Of a stretch of DNA of 64,000 nt, positions 42,054 to 50,387 are shown piece by piece. Where the stretch lies: the NCBI RefSeq assembly GCF_900091415.1, contig NZ_FMHU01000002.1, positions 1,922,001 to 1,986,000 of the forward strand, read 5' to 3'. The position numbers were made by a program, and so were the translations under genes. This DNA is from Micromonospora inyonensis. Lineage in GTDB: Bacteria; Actinomycetota; Actinomycetes; Mycobacteriales; Micromonosporaceae. Numbering within the stretch: position 1 is the first letter of the stretch; every line of letters begins with the position of its first letter. Under the pieces are notes generated by a model. That model did not search any database and was not told the DNA's origin. It saw nothing but the letters and a program-made list of their open reading frames with translations.

Positions 42054-43637
42054 CTACCCGGGCGGCACCGGCCGGCGTCGCCGCACGGCCGCGCCGGCCA
42101 GGACGAGACCGGCGGCCACCAGCAGCGCCACCTCCGGCCACACGCCCATCCGGGTGGCCGGGGTCGACCCGGTACCGAGCCGTATCTGCCGGACCACCAC
42201 CGCGCCGGTGTTGAACCCGGTGGCCCCGTCTACCCGCCCGTCGGGGGACACGAACCCGGACACCCCGACCGTGGAGGCCATCAACGCGCCCCGGCCGTGC
42301 TCGACGGCCCGCAACCGGACCATCGCCATCTGCTGCAACGCCTCGGATTCGTCGAACGTCGCGTTGTTGGTCTGCACCACCAGCAGCTCCGCGCCGCCGG
42401 TGACCGTGTCACGGACCAGCCCGTCGTAGGCGACCTCGAAGCAGATCACGTCACCGAGGACCGCGTCACCGGTGCGCAGCACACCCGGCGTGTCACCGGG
42501 CACGAAGTCCGCCCGGATCCGGTCGACCTGCTTGCTGACCATCCGCGCCAGGTTCCGCATGGGCACGTACTCGGCGAACGGCACCGGGTGCCGTTTGGTG
42601 TACAACTGCCCGGTGTCGGGACCGCTGCCTGGCCGCCACAGCAGCCCCGCGTTGCGCACCTGCCCCTCGCCGGGGCCACGCAGCACCGCCCCGACGAGGA
42701 TGGGCGCGCCGATCGTGTCGGCGGCCCGGGAGATCCGCGCCCCCGCCGTGGTGTCGCGCAGCGGGTCGATGTCGCTGGAGTTCTCCGGCCACACCACCAG
42801 GTCGGGGCGGCGGGCCTGCCCGGCGGTGACCTGCCGGGCCAAACCGAGGGTGGCCTCGACGTGGTTGTCGAGCACCGCCTGCCGTTGGGCGTTGAAGTCC
42901 AACCCGAGGCGGGGCACGTTGCCCTGCACGATCGCCACGGTGACCTGCTCGCCGCCGCCCCGCACCCCCACCGGGACGGCCAGGGCGGCGGCGACGACGG
43001 CGGCCAGGCCCACGGCCGGCGCGACGGTGTGCGGGCGGGGCCGCCGCCACGACCGCCACGACAGGGTCGCCAGCAGCCCACCGGCGAGCGCGACGGCGAC
43101 GGTGACCAGCGGGGCACCGCCGAGCCCGGCCAGCCGCAGCAGCGGCGAGTCGCCCTGGCTGAACGCCAGCCGCCCCCACGGGAACCCACCGAACGGGGTA
43201 CGGTCGCGCAGCGCCTCCTGCCCCACCCACAGCAGCGCCGTGGCCACCGGCCACAGCGCCCGCCGCCGGTCCACCAGCGGGGACACGTAGGCGGTGGCCG
43301 CGCCGAGCAACGCCATGTAGGCGGCCTGGGAAAGGCTCAGCAGCACCCACGGCAGGTAGCCGGTGTGCAGGTTCGTCCAGGCCAGCAGCGGCGCGAACAG
43401 GGTCACCCCGGTGAGGAAACCCAGGGCCGCGCCGGCGCGGGCCCGCCGCCGGTGCGCCGCCGCGGCGAGGGCCGCCACCCCGACCGCGGCGAGGGGCCAC
43501 CACCCGTACGGGGGGAACGCCGCCAGCAGCGCCAACCCGGCCACCACCGCCAGCGCCACGGCCGCCGCCAGGGGCAGCGGACGCGGCGACGGCGGCGTGC
43601 CGGCGGCGGCGGGGCGTACCTCGTTGAGCGTCGTCAC
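42054..43637 (-). CDS. lnt: Apolipoprotein N-acyltransferase
   Basis: A 527-residue membrane enzyme that N-acylates lipoproteins. The N-terminal half has about six transmembrane helices. The C-terminal nitrilase-like domain has the Glu-Lys-Cys triad: Glu in VVWPENSS, Lys in LYTKRHPVPFAEYVP and Cys in DVICFEVAYDG. GTG 43637 is used because GTGAGG lies 5 bases upstream. It forms a unit with ppm1 and fxsA downstream, consistent with cell-envelope lipoprotein modification and mannosylation being coordinated. Confidence 0.92.
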   Translation of the reverse strand: MTTLNEVRPAAAGTPPSPRPLPLAAAVALAVVAGLALLAAFPPYGWWPLAAVGVAALAAAAHRRRARAGAALGFLTGVTLFAPLLAWTNLHTGYLPWVLLSLSQAAYMALLGAATAYVSPLVDRRRALWPVATALLWVGQEALRDRTPFGGFPWGRLAFSQGDSPLLRLAGLGGAPLVTVAVALAGGLLATLSWRSWRRPRPHTVAPAVGLAAVVAAALAVPVGVRGGGEQVTVAIVQGNVPRLGLDFNAQRQAVLDNHVEATLGLARQVTAGQARRPDLVVWPENSSDIDPLRDTTAGARISRAADTIGAPILVGAVLRGPGEGQVRNAGLLWRPGSGPDTGQLYTKRHPVPFAEYVPMRNLARMVSKQVDRIRADFVPGDTPGVLRTGDAVLGDVICFEVAYDGLVRDTVTGGAELLVVQTNNATFDESEALQQMAMVRLRAVEHGRGALMASTVGVSGFVSPDGRVDGATGFNTGAVVVRQIRLGTGSTPATRMGVWPEVALLVAAGLVLAGAAVRRRRPVPPG

Positions 43638-43693
43638 CGGCACCTCACCCTCGATCACACCGCCGAAGGTTACCCGCCGGCCACCGCGACGCC

Positions 43694-45271
43694 TCAGGGC
43701 AGCCGGTGGGCGACGAGGACGGCGTCGTGGACGGTGACGTCCCGACCGTCGGGGTCCACGGCGGCACGCGGCCGGGCCTGCGCGACGCGGACCCGCCAGC
43801 GGGCCGCGTCGAGCAGTTCGGCAGCCTGTTCGGCGGTGAACATCAACTCGGGGAAGTGCATCCGCCGGGCCGTGGTGCGCAGGTCCAAGGGGTGGTGACC
43901 GACGACGAGCAGGGTGCCGCCGGGGGCCACCGCGTCGGCCAGCCGGGCCACCAGGTCCCGCCACTGCCCGGCCGGCAGATGCATGAACTGCGCCGACACC
44001 AGCTGGTAGGCGCCCGCCTCGGGCGCCTCGACGCGCAGGTCCGCGTGGCGGGCGGTGACCCGGTCGGCGACGCCCGCGTCAGCGGAGTGCGCGGCGGTGC
44101 GGTCCACCGCGGTGGGGGCGATGTCCACGGCGGTGACCTGCCAACCCCGGCGGGCCAGCCACACCGCGTCGGCGCCCTCCCCGCAGCCGACGTCCAGGGC
44201 CCGCCCCGGTGGCAGGTCGGCGGCCTCGGCGACCAACTGCGGGTTCGGGTTGCCGCTCCACACCGCCGGCCGGGACCGGTACCGCTCCTCCCAGGCGTCC
44301 TGCTCGAACATGGTCGCCAGGTCGTGCCGGTACGCCTCGACGGCGTGGGCGGTGTCCTCGGCGACCAGGTCGGCGTTGATCGCCCCGGCGGCGGTCACGC
44401 CCTGCGCGGCGGACACGACGACCGTCGCGGCCACGGCGGTGGCGTTCCCGGCCACCCACACCCCGGGCACGTCGGTGGCCCCGACCGCGTCGGCGGGGAT
44501 CCGGGTGCCGACGAGCTGCCCCTCGTGGTCGACGTCGACCGGGGTCAGCCCGAGCGGGGCCAGCGCGTCGACCCGGGCGGCCACCCGGGTCGCCACCACC
44601 AGCGCGTCGACGCGCACCAGCCCACCATCGGCGAGGCGGACCCCGGTGAGCAGGTCGTCGTCGACGACCACTCCGGTGACCGGCCCGTCGACGACGGTGA
44701 CACCCCGGGCGGCCAACTGCTCGGCCTGCGCCGGGTCGGGCGCGTCGCCATGGTGACGCAGCAGCAGCACGTGCGGGGTCCACTGCCGCCACAGCAGCGC
44801 CTGCCGCACCCCCAGCGGTCCGTCGGCGATGACCCCGATGCGCCGGTCGCGGACCTCCCACCCGTGGCAGTACGGGCAGTGCAGCACGTCGCGCCCCCAC
44901 CGGTCGGCCAGGCCGGGCACGTCCGCCAGCGCGTCGACGCCACCGGTGGCCACCAGCAGCCGCCGTGCCCGCGTCCGCCCCCCGTCGGCGAGAGCGACCG
45001 CGAACCCGTCGTCGTCCCGGTCGACGGCGGTGACCGTCGCGTCGACGACGTGCCCGCCGTAGCCGGTGACGTCGGCGCGGGCCGACGCGAGCAGCTCCGC
45101 CGGGGCGACGCCCTCCCGGCCGAGGTGGTTGTGCACCCCACCGGCCGGGGCGTTGCGCGGCCGGCCCGCGTCGACCACCAGCACCGACCGGCGGGCCCGG
45201 GCCAGGGCCACCGCCCCGGCGAGCCCGGCCGCACCGCCACCGATGACCACCACGTCGTACCTGTCGTCCAT
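43694..45271 (-). CDS. Fusion: thioredoxin-reductase-like FAD oxidoreductase + SAM methyltransferase
   Basis: A 525-residue two-domain protein. Residues 1-300 form an FAD/NAD(P) oxidoreductase with YDVVVIGGGAAGLAGAVALA, LLVATGGVDALADVPGLADR and a redox pair C-P-Y-C in DVLHCPYCHGWE like TrxB, plus VWVAGNATAVA. From about 320 a class I methyltransferase follows (WEERYRSRP, ALDVGCGEGADAVWLARRGW, VTAVDIAPTAV). The methyltransferase part resembles thiopurine/tellurite-type enzymes. The ATG at 45271 lies 75 bp from the divergent XRE-cupin regulator, its probable controller. A role in detoxifying an electrophile or metalloid is plausible but unproven. Confidence 0.85.
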   Translation of the reverse strand: MDDRYDVVVIGGGAAGLAGAVALARARRSVLVVDAGRPRNAPAGGVHNHLGREGVAPAELLASARADVTGYGGHVVDATVTAVDRDDDGFAVALADGGRTRARRLLVATGGVDALADVPGLADRWGRDVLHCPYCHGWEVRDRRIGVIADGPLGVRQALLWRQWTPHVLLLRHHGDAPDPAQAEQLAARGVTVVDGPVTGVVVDDDLLTGVRLADGGLVRVDALVVATRVAARVDALAPLGLTPVDVDHEGQLVGTRIPADAVGATDVPGVWVAGNATAVAATVVVSAAQGVTAAGAINADLVAEDTAHAVEAYRHDLATMFEQDAWEERYRSRPAVWSGNPNPQLVAEAADLPPGRALDVGCGEGADAVWLARRGWQVTAVDIAPTAVDRTAAHSADAGVADRVTARHADLRVEAPEAGAYQLVSAQFMHLPAGQWRDLVARLADAVAPGGTLLVVGHHPLDLRTTARRMHFPELMFTAEQAAELLDAARWRVRVAQARPRAAVDPDGRDVTVHDAVLVAHRLP

Positions 45272-45346
45272 CCCGCGCCCCTGTCTGTCGTCGTCGACCG
45301 CAACGGTGCGCCCACCCACCCCCCGACGGCAACTATCTTTGCCGGT

Positions 45347-45934
45347 ATGGCAAACGATGACGAGGCGGCGGTCCTAGCCGGCGTCGGCCCCCGGCTCCGG
45401 GCCCTACGCACCCGACGCGGCACCACCCTGACCCAACTGGCACAGACCACCGGCATCTCCGTCAGCACCCTGTCCCGGCTGGAGTCCGGGCAGCGCCGCC
45501 CCACCCTGGAACTGCTGCTCCCCCTCGCCCGCGCCCACCAGGTGCCCCTCGACGACCTCGTCGGCGCACCCCCCACCACCGACCCGCGCGTACACCCCCG
45601 CCCGATCGTGCGCCACGGCATGACGTTCCTGCCGCTGACCCGCCGCCCCGGCGGCCCCCAGGCGTTCAAACAGATCATCCCACCGCACACCCCCGCCGAC
45701 CCGCAGCCGAAGACCCACGAAGGCTACGAATGGCTGTACGTGCTCTCCGGCCGCGTCCGGCTGATCCTCGGCGACCACGACCTGATCCTCACCCCCGGAG
45801 AGGTCGCCGAGTTCGACACCCGGGTGCCGCACGCCGTCGCCAACCCCGACCCGCAGCCGGCGGAGATCCTCAACCTGTTCGGGCCGCAGGGCGAACGGCT
45901 GCACGTGCGCGCCCACCCCACCACGTCCCGCTGA
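45347..45934 (+). CDS. XRE-family regulator with C-terminal cupin
   Basis: A 195-residue regulator. Residues 12-67 are a Cro/C1 helix-turn-helix (LRALRTRRGTTLTQLAQTTG, ISVSTLSRLESGQRRPTLEL). A cupin_2 sensor barrel follows (THEGYEWLYVLSGRVRLILG, VAEFDTRVPHAVAN). Such proteins repress or activate neighbouring genes in response to small ligands. It is divergent from the oxidoreductase-methyltransferase. TATCTT ends 7 bp before the ATG and no Shine-Dalgarno is seen, suggesting a leaderless transcript. Confidence 0.9.
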   Translation: MANDDEAAVLAGVGPRLRALRTRRGTTLTQLAQTTGISVSTLSRLESGQRRPTLELLLPLARAHQVPLDDLVGAPPTTDPRVHPRPIVRHGMTFLPLTRRPGGPQAFKQIIPPHTPADPQPKTHEGYEWLYVLSGRVRLILGDHDLILTPGEVAEFDTRVPHAVANPDPQPAEILNLFGPQGERLHVRAHPTTSR

Positions 45935-45948
45935 CCCCGGGCACGAAA

Positions 45949-45978
45949 ATCGGGGCGCGGCAACCGCCGCGCCCCGAT
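45949..45978. terminator. Hairpin terminator after the XRE-cupin gene
   Basis: ATCGGGGCGCGG and CCGCGCCCCGAT form a perfect 12-bp stem with a CAACCG loop, 15 bp after the stop. It can also stop read-through from the opposite side. Confidence 0.8.
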
Positions 45979-46352
45979 GCTCCCAGGCCCTCCCCGGCCG
46001 GTGGGGCGAAGATCAGGCACGCCGACCTTCGGACCGACCGGACGGTGGACTGGCTGCCCCCGTCGGGCCGTTGTCTACTGGCCGTGCACCTCACCCTGCC
46101 CGTACACCGGTAACCGCGGCCGGTTCGCGCCGCCCCGCCGACCCCCGCCCGCTGGACCTGGCCGCCGCAACCCATCCTGGTCACTCGGCCAGCGGACGAA
46201 GGGACGAAGCGAACAACAGCCGCTTCCCCGTAGTAGGACTCAAAGACGGTACGTGCCACCCCCCGGGGACTGTCAACCCGCCCCGGCCAGTCGCCCGGCG
46301 TGTCGCCCCGGCGAGTCGCCGTTTCCGCGACGTTCACCGGCCACCCGAACGG
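45979..46352. other. Intergenic stretch between XRE-cupin and mutL, no gene seen
   Basis: Both genes converge on this 374-bp stretch. No coding frame with family resemblance, no tRNA and no riboswitch pattern was recognised. Long overlapping open frames here are products of the GC content. Confidence 0.5.
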
Positions 46353-47693
46353 TCAGCCCACGACCAGATGCCGACCCAGCACCGCCCGCGCCACCTGCGG
46401 ATGCTCACCGGCCAGCAACCCGGCAGCGGCCAGCACGTACGCCCCGTCCACCACCGCCCGCGCCGCCCTCGGCACCGCCCACCCGCCCGCGTGGTCGGCC
46501 AGCACCGCCGCCAACACCCCGGCCGCCTCCCCCGCCGGCGCATGCCGCAACACCCCACCCGAACCGACCAGCAGCCGCACGTCCCGCAGATCCCGCCCCG
46601 CCCGCTCCCCGGTCGCCGCGCCCCGCGCGTGCCGCCGCACCGCCACCGTCGCCGCCAGGGCCGCGATCCGCCCGTCGGCCGCCCGCTGGGCCCCCGTGGA
46701 CGGCAGGAACCCCGGATCGGCGGCCCGCGCCGCCGCGGCCGCCGACAGCTCCTCCTCACCGGCCGCGTCGAGCAGCCGTTCCTCCACGGCCGCCCGCACC
46801 ACCCCCGGGGCGCTCCACCGCATCCCCAGGTCCCCCTCCACCGTCCGCGCCCGCCACAACGACCCCGCCACCTCCCGGCCCGGCCCGTCGGCCCGCTCGT
46901 CCGGCGTCAACACCGAGTACACGTCCGTGGTGGCCCCACCGACGTCCACCACCACCAGGTCACCGCCGACCGTGTCGGCGAGCACCTCCACCCCCGTCAA
47001 CACCGCGTCCGGCGTCGCCGCCCGCACCAGCCGCGCGAACCGCGGCCCCCGCGACAGGCGCTTCCCGCCGATCACGTGCCGCAGGAACACCTCCCGGATC
47101 GCCGCCCGCGCCGACACCGGCGCCAACACCCCGATGCGCGGCAGCACGTTCTCCGCCGCCGTCACCGGCACCCCCGCCCCGGCCAGCAGCGCGCACACCT
47201 CACCGCGCACGTCGGCGTTCCCGGCCACCACCACCGGCACCCGCCACCGCGCCCGCGCCAACCGCGTCGCGTTGCGGGTCACCGTCTCCGCGTCCCCACC
47301 GTCGGTGCCCCCGACCAGCAGCACCACATCCGGGCGGGCCGCCCGCAACGCCGCCACGCCCGCCCCACCGAGCCGCCCCGCCGCCACATGCACCACGTGC
47401 GCCCCAGCCGACAACCCCACCCGCCGGCCCGCCTGCGCCGTCACGAGCGGCTCGTAACCCACCACCGCCAGCCGCAACCCACCACCGGCCGACGAACACA
47501 CATACCACGGCGCACGCCCCGCACCATCCAGCCCGGCGGTGGCCGCCGCCACCGCCGCGTCCAGACCGTGCAGCACATCCGTGCCCGCCGTCGTCGGCGC
47601 CGCCGCCGACCCCACCACCAGCCCACCATCGAGATCCACCACCGCGACCTTCGTCCACGTGGACCCCACGTCGGCGCAGACGGCCAGACTCAC
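46353..47693 (-). CDS. mutL: MutL-type reactivase for B12-dependent aminomutase
   Basis: A 446-residue protein of the glutamate mutase MutL family, an ASKHA ATPase thought to repair or chaperone adenosylcobalamin mutases. It has the phosphate-binding ADVGSTWTKVAVVDLDGGLV, VLLVGGTDGGDAETV and VVDVGGATTDVYSV. It is the last gene of the operon; GTG 47693 overlaps the kal stop by 4 bp. Its presence next to KamDE, which inactivates by suicide, supports a service role for lysine 5,6-aminomutase rather than glutamate mutase. Confidence 0.9.
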   Translation of the reverse strand: MSLAVCADVGSTWTKVAVVDLDGGLVVGSAAAPTTAGTDVLHGLDAAVAAATAGLDGAGRAPWYVCSSAGGGLRLAVVGYEPLVTAQAGRRVGLSAGAHVVHVAAGRLGGAGVAALRAARPDVVLLVGGTDGGDAETVTRNATRLARARWRVPVVVAGNADVRGEVCALLAGAGVPVTAAENVLPRIGVLAPVSARAAIREVFLRHVIGGKRLSRGPRFARLVRAATPDAVLTGVEVLADTVGGDLVVVDVGGATTDVYSVLTPDERADGPGREVAGSLWRARTVEGDLGMRWSAPGVVRAAVEERLLDAAGEEELSAAAAARAADPGFLPSTGAQRAADGRIAALAATVAVRRHARGAATGERAGRDLRDVRLLVGSGGVLRHAPAGEAAGVLAAVLADHAGGWAVPRAARAVVDGAYVLAAAGLLAGEHPQVARAVLGRHLVVG

Positions 47694-48082
47694 GCCGCCG
47701 CCGGCACGACCACCGTGCCCGTCGCCGTCACCGCCACCACCGGCTCCGCGAGCACCTCCGCCGCCGACCCACCCCGATCCGGCCGACCCCGACACACCAC
47801 CCGCGCCTCGAAGTCGATCGTCCGGCTACGCGTCCCCACCCGGGTCACCGTCGCCGACACCTCCAACACGTCCCCCGCCCGCATCGGAGCCCGGAACTGC
47901 ACGTCCGAGTACGAGGCGAACAACCCCTCGTCGCCGTCCGTGCGGATACACACCTCCGTCGCCACATCCCCGAACAACCCCAACGCGTACGCCCCGTCCA
48001 CCAGGTTCCCCGCATAGTGGGCATGCGAGTACGGCACATACCGGCGGTGCGTCACCGTCAACCCGACCCGCGAATCACTCAT
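47690..48082 (-). CDS. kal: 3-Aminobutyryl-CoA ammonia-lyase (hot-dog fold)
   Basis: A 130-residue single hot-dog-domain protein. YSHAHYAGNLVDGAYALGLF followed by DVATEVCIRTDGDEGLFASY matches the Kal pattern (HYGGNLVxGA, DGDEGL), and DVQFRAPMRAGDVLEVSATV is the usual hot-dog strand. Kal eliminates ammonia from L-3-aminobutyryl-CoA to give crotonyl-CoA in lysine degradation. It overlaps kamE and mutL by 4 bp each. A generic thioesterase is the alternative; context favours Kal. Confidence 0.85.
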   Translation of the reverse strand: MSDSRVGLTVTHRRYVPYSHAHYAGNLVDGAYALGLFGDVATEVCIRTDGDEGLFASYSDVQFRAPMRAGDVLEVSATVTRVGTRSRTIDFEARVVCRGRPDRGGSAAEVLAEPVVAVTATGTVVVPAAA

Positions 48083-48831
48083 GCTCCCGCCCTCTTCTCC
48101 GGCACCAAGGCGTGCACCAGAAAACTCGCCACCTCACCCGGCGTGGTGCCCCGACCGAAGATCCGGTCCACCCCCAACTCGGCGGCCATCGACTCGTCGA
48201 ACCGCGGCCCACCCACCACCAGCAGCGGACGCCGACCCGCCGGCATCGCCTCCCGGAACGCCGCCGACATCTCCCGCGTGTTGTGCAGATGCGCGTCCCG
48301 CTGCGTCACCACCTGCGACACCAGCACCGCGTCCGCCCGCTCCACCCGGGCCGCCTCCACCAGCTCCGGCACACTCACCTGCGCACCCAGATTCGTGACC
48401 TTCAACTCCCGGTAGTACTCCAGGCCCTTCTCCCCCGCGATGCCCTTCACGTTCAGGATCGCGTCGATGCCCACCGTGTGCGCGTCCGTGCCGATACACG
48501 CCCCCACCACCGACAGCTTCCGCCGCAACCGCCGCTTCACCACCGCGTTGACCTCCTTGGCGCTCAGCAGCGGGAAATCCCGCTCCACCACCTGCACCGC
48601 CGAGACGTCCACCAGATGGTTCACCCGCCCGTACACCACGAAGAACGTGAACCCGTCACCCATCTGCTTCGCGTGCACCAGCATCGCCGGATCGATGCCC
48701 ATCTTGTTCGCCAACTGGATCGCCGCGCCCTCGGCCCGCTTGTCGTGCGGCACCGGCAACGTGAACGACACCTGCACCATCCCGTCACCGGTGGTGTCCC
48801 CGTACGGCCGCACGACCGTCTTCCCGCTCAT
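48079..48831 (-). CDS. kamE: Lysine 5,6-aminomutase beta subunit (B12-binding)
   Basis: A 250-residue subunit with a B12-binding Rossmann domain: D-A-H-T-V-G at 116-121 (the DxHxxG motif coordinating cobalt) and VLVSQVVTQRDAH further on. A Lys in LNVKGIAGEKGLEYY (about 129) fits the lysine that forms the PLP aldimine in this family. The N-terminal dimerisation domain (GDGFTFFVVYGRVNHLVDVS) is typical. With KamD it moves the terminal amino group of beta-lysine to carbon 5. Overlaps kamD and kal by 4 bp. Confidence 0.93.
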   Translation of the reverse strand: MSGKTVVRPYGDTTGDGMVQVSFTLPVPHDKRAEGAAIQLANKMGIDPAMLVHAKQMGDGFTFFVVYGRVNHLVDVSAVQVVERDFPLLSAKEVNAVVKRRLRRKLSVVGACIGTDAHTVGIDAILNVKGIAGEKGLEYYRELKVTNLGAQVSVPELVEAARVERADAVLVSQVVTQRDAHLHNTREMSAAFREAMPAGRRPLLVVGGPRFDESMAAELGVDRIFGRGTTPGEVASFLVHALVPEKRAGA

Positions 48832-50387
48832 GCCGGCTGCTCCAGGATGTCCGTCGCCGGGTTGTAGTAGTCCGCCTCGTGCGCGGCCACCCCATCGAGA
48901 CCCTTACCCCGATCCGCGGGACGCTTCATGATGCCGAACGTGCCCTCGGCGATCGCCGTCAACAACGACTGCTCACCGATCCGCTCCAACAACTCCACCG
49001 CCTCACCGAGCACCCGGTGCGCCCGCTGCTGGATGAACCCACCCGACGCCGGCACGAAATCCTCGCGCAAACCGCCCGCCGCACCCAACACGTACCGCAC
49101 GTTCTGCAACGCGATGTCCCGATCCGACAACCACGGCGTCACCACCGCCTCGGTCATCATCCCCACCAGCAGGATCCCCTGCCCCGTCAGCGTCCCCACC
49201 AGATTGAAGAACCCGTCCAACAGGTTCCCCCGGAACACGTCCCCCGTCATGTGCTTCGTCGGCGGCATCCACTTCAACGGCGCGTCCGGGAACAACTCCC
49301 GCGCCAACAACGCGTGCGCCAACTCCAACCGCAACGACTCCGGCACATCCGGATTGATCTCGAACGCGTGCCCCAGACCCAACTGCCAGTCCGCCAGACC
49401 CGCCTCGTGCGCGAAGAACTCGTTCAACAACTGCGACACCGTCACCGTGTGCGCCTCGTCCACCGCGTCCGCCGTGGTCAGATAGTTGTCCTCACCGGTG
49501 TTGATGATGATCCCCGCCCGTGCGTGCACCTGCCGGGAGAACCGCTGATCGACGAACGTCCGCACCGGATTGATGTCGCGGAACAGAATCCCGTACATCG
49601 AATCGTTGAGCATCATGTCCAGACGCTCCAGACCCGCCAGGGTCGCCATCTCCGGCATACACAACCCCGACGCGTAATTCGTCAACCGGATGTACCGGCC
49701 CAACTCCCGCGACGACTCATCCAACGCCGCCCGCATCAACCGGAAGTTCTCCTGCGTCGCGTACGTCCCCGCGAACCCCTCCCGCGTCGCACCCTCCGGC
49801 ACGTAGTCCAACAACGACTGCCCCGTCGACCGGATCACCGCGATCACGTCCGCACCCGCCCGCGCCGCCGCCTGCGCCTGCGGAATGTCCTCGTAGATGT
49901 CCCCCGTCGCCACGATCAGATAGATCCACGGCCGACGCGCCGGATCCCCGTACCGCCCGACCAGCCGCTCCCGCTCCACGCGCCGCCGGTCGATCCGCCG
50001 GATCCCCGCCCCCACCGCCCGCCGCGCCGCCCGCCGCGCCACCGTCGCCGCCCGCCCCGACGGCACCACGAACCGCACCGAACCCGCCGCCGCTTTCTGC
50101 GCCAGCAACGTCACATCAGCGATCTGCTCCCGCACCAGGGCGTCGAACACCGGCACCGCCACCCCGCGCCCCAACCCCACATCCGCCACCACCGCGTCCA
50201 CCAGACGGTTCACCCACGGAATACCGTCCGGATCCGCACCGGACACCCCCGCCAGCCGCAACACCGCCCGCTCCACCGACACCGTCGTGTGGCTGCGCGC
50301 CAACTCCACCACCGGCTGCCCGGCACGACGCGCCAACTCCCGCGCCCGCGCCACCAACTGCGGATCGAGGTCAAGCTTTCCCGTCAC
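48828..50387 (-). CDS. kamD: Lysine 5,6-aminomutase alpha subunit
   Basis: A 519-residue TIM-barrel subunit that binds PLP and substrate. Family blocks: YLIVATGDIYEDIPQAQAAA, DVIAVIRSTGQSLLDYVPEG, YIRLTNYASGLCMPEMATLA, MYGILFRDINPVRTFVDQRF, ARAGIIINTGEDNYLTT and LKWMPPTKHMTGDVFRG. Length matches known KamD (about 515). Starts overlapping the amidohydrolase stop and ends overlapping kamE. The enzyme needs adenosylcobalamin and PLP. Confidence 0.95.
   Translation of the reverse strand: MTGKLDLDPQLVARARELARRAGQPVVELARSHTTVSVERAVLRLAGVSGADPDGIPWVNRLVDAVVADVGLGRGVAVPVFDALVREQIADVTLLAQKAAAGSVRFVVPSGRAATVARRAARRAVGAGIRRIDRRRVERERLVGRYGDPARRPWIYLIVATGDIYEDIPQAQAAARAGADVIAVIRSTGQSLLDYVPEGATREGFAGTYATQENFRLMRAALDESSRELGRYIRLTNYASGLCMPEMATLAGLERLDMMLNDSMYGILFRDINPVRTFVDQRFSRQVHARAGIIINTGEDNYLTTADAVDEAHTVTVSQLLNEFFAHEAGLADWQLGLGHAFEINPDVPESLRLELAHALLARELFPDAPLKWMPPTKHMTGDVFRGNLLDGFFNLVGTLTGQGILLVGMMTEAVVTPWLSDRDIALQNVRYVLGAAGGLREDFVPASGGFIQQRAHRVLGEAVELLERIGEQSLLTAIAEGTFGIMKRPADRGKGLDGVAAHEADYYNPATDILEQPA

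Noticed and set aside
45979..46352. Possible second cobalamin riboswitch near the B12 mutase operon
   Set aside because: No B12-box or aptamer segments on either strand, and the operon is transcribed toward this region, not from it.
45977..48415. Very long open frame on the plus strand opposite mutL-kal-kamE
   Set aside because: Pro/Arg/Ala-rich translation without domains; it is antisense to a well-supported operon and follows from GC-rich third positions.
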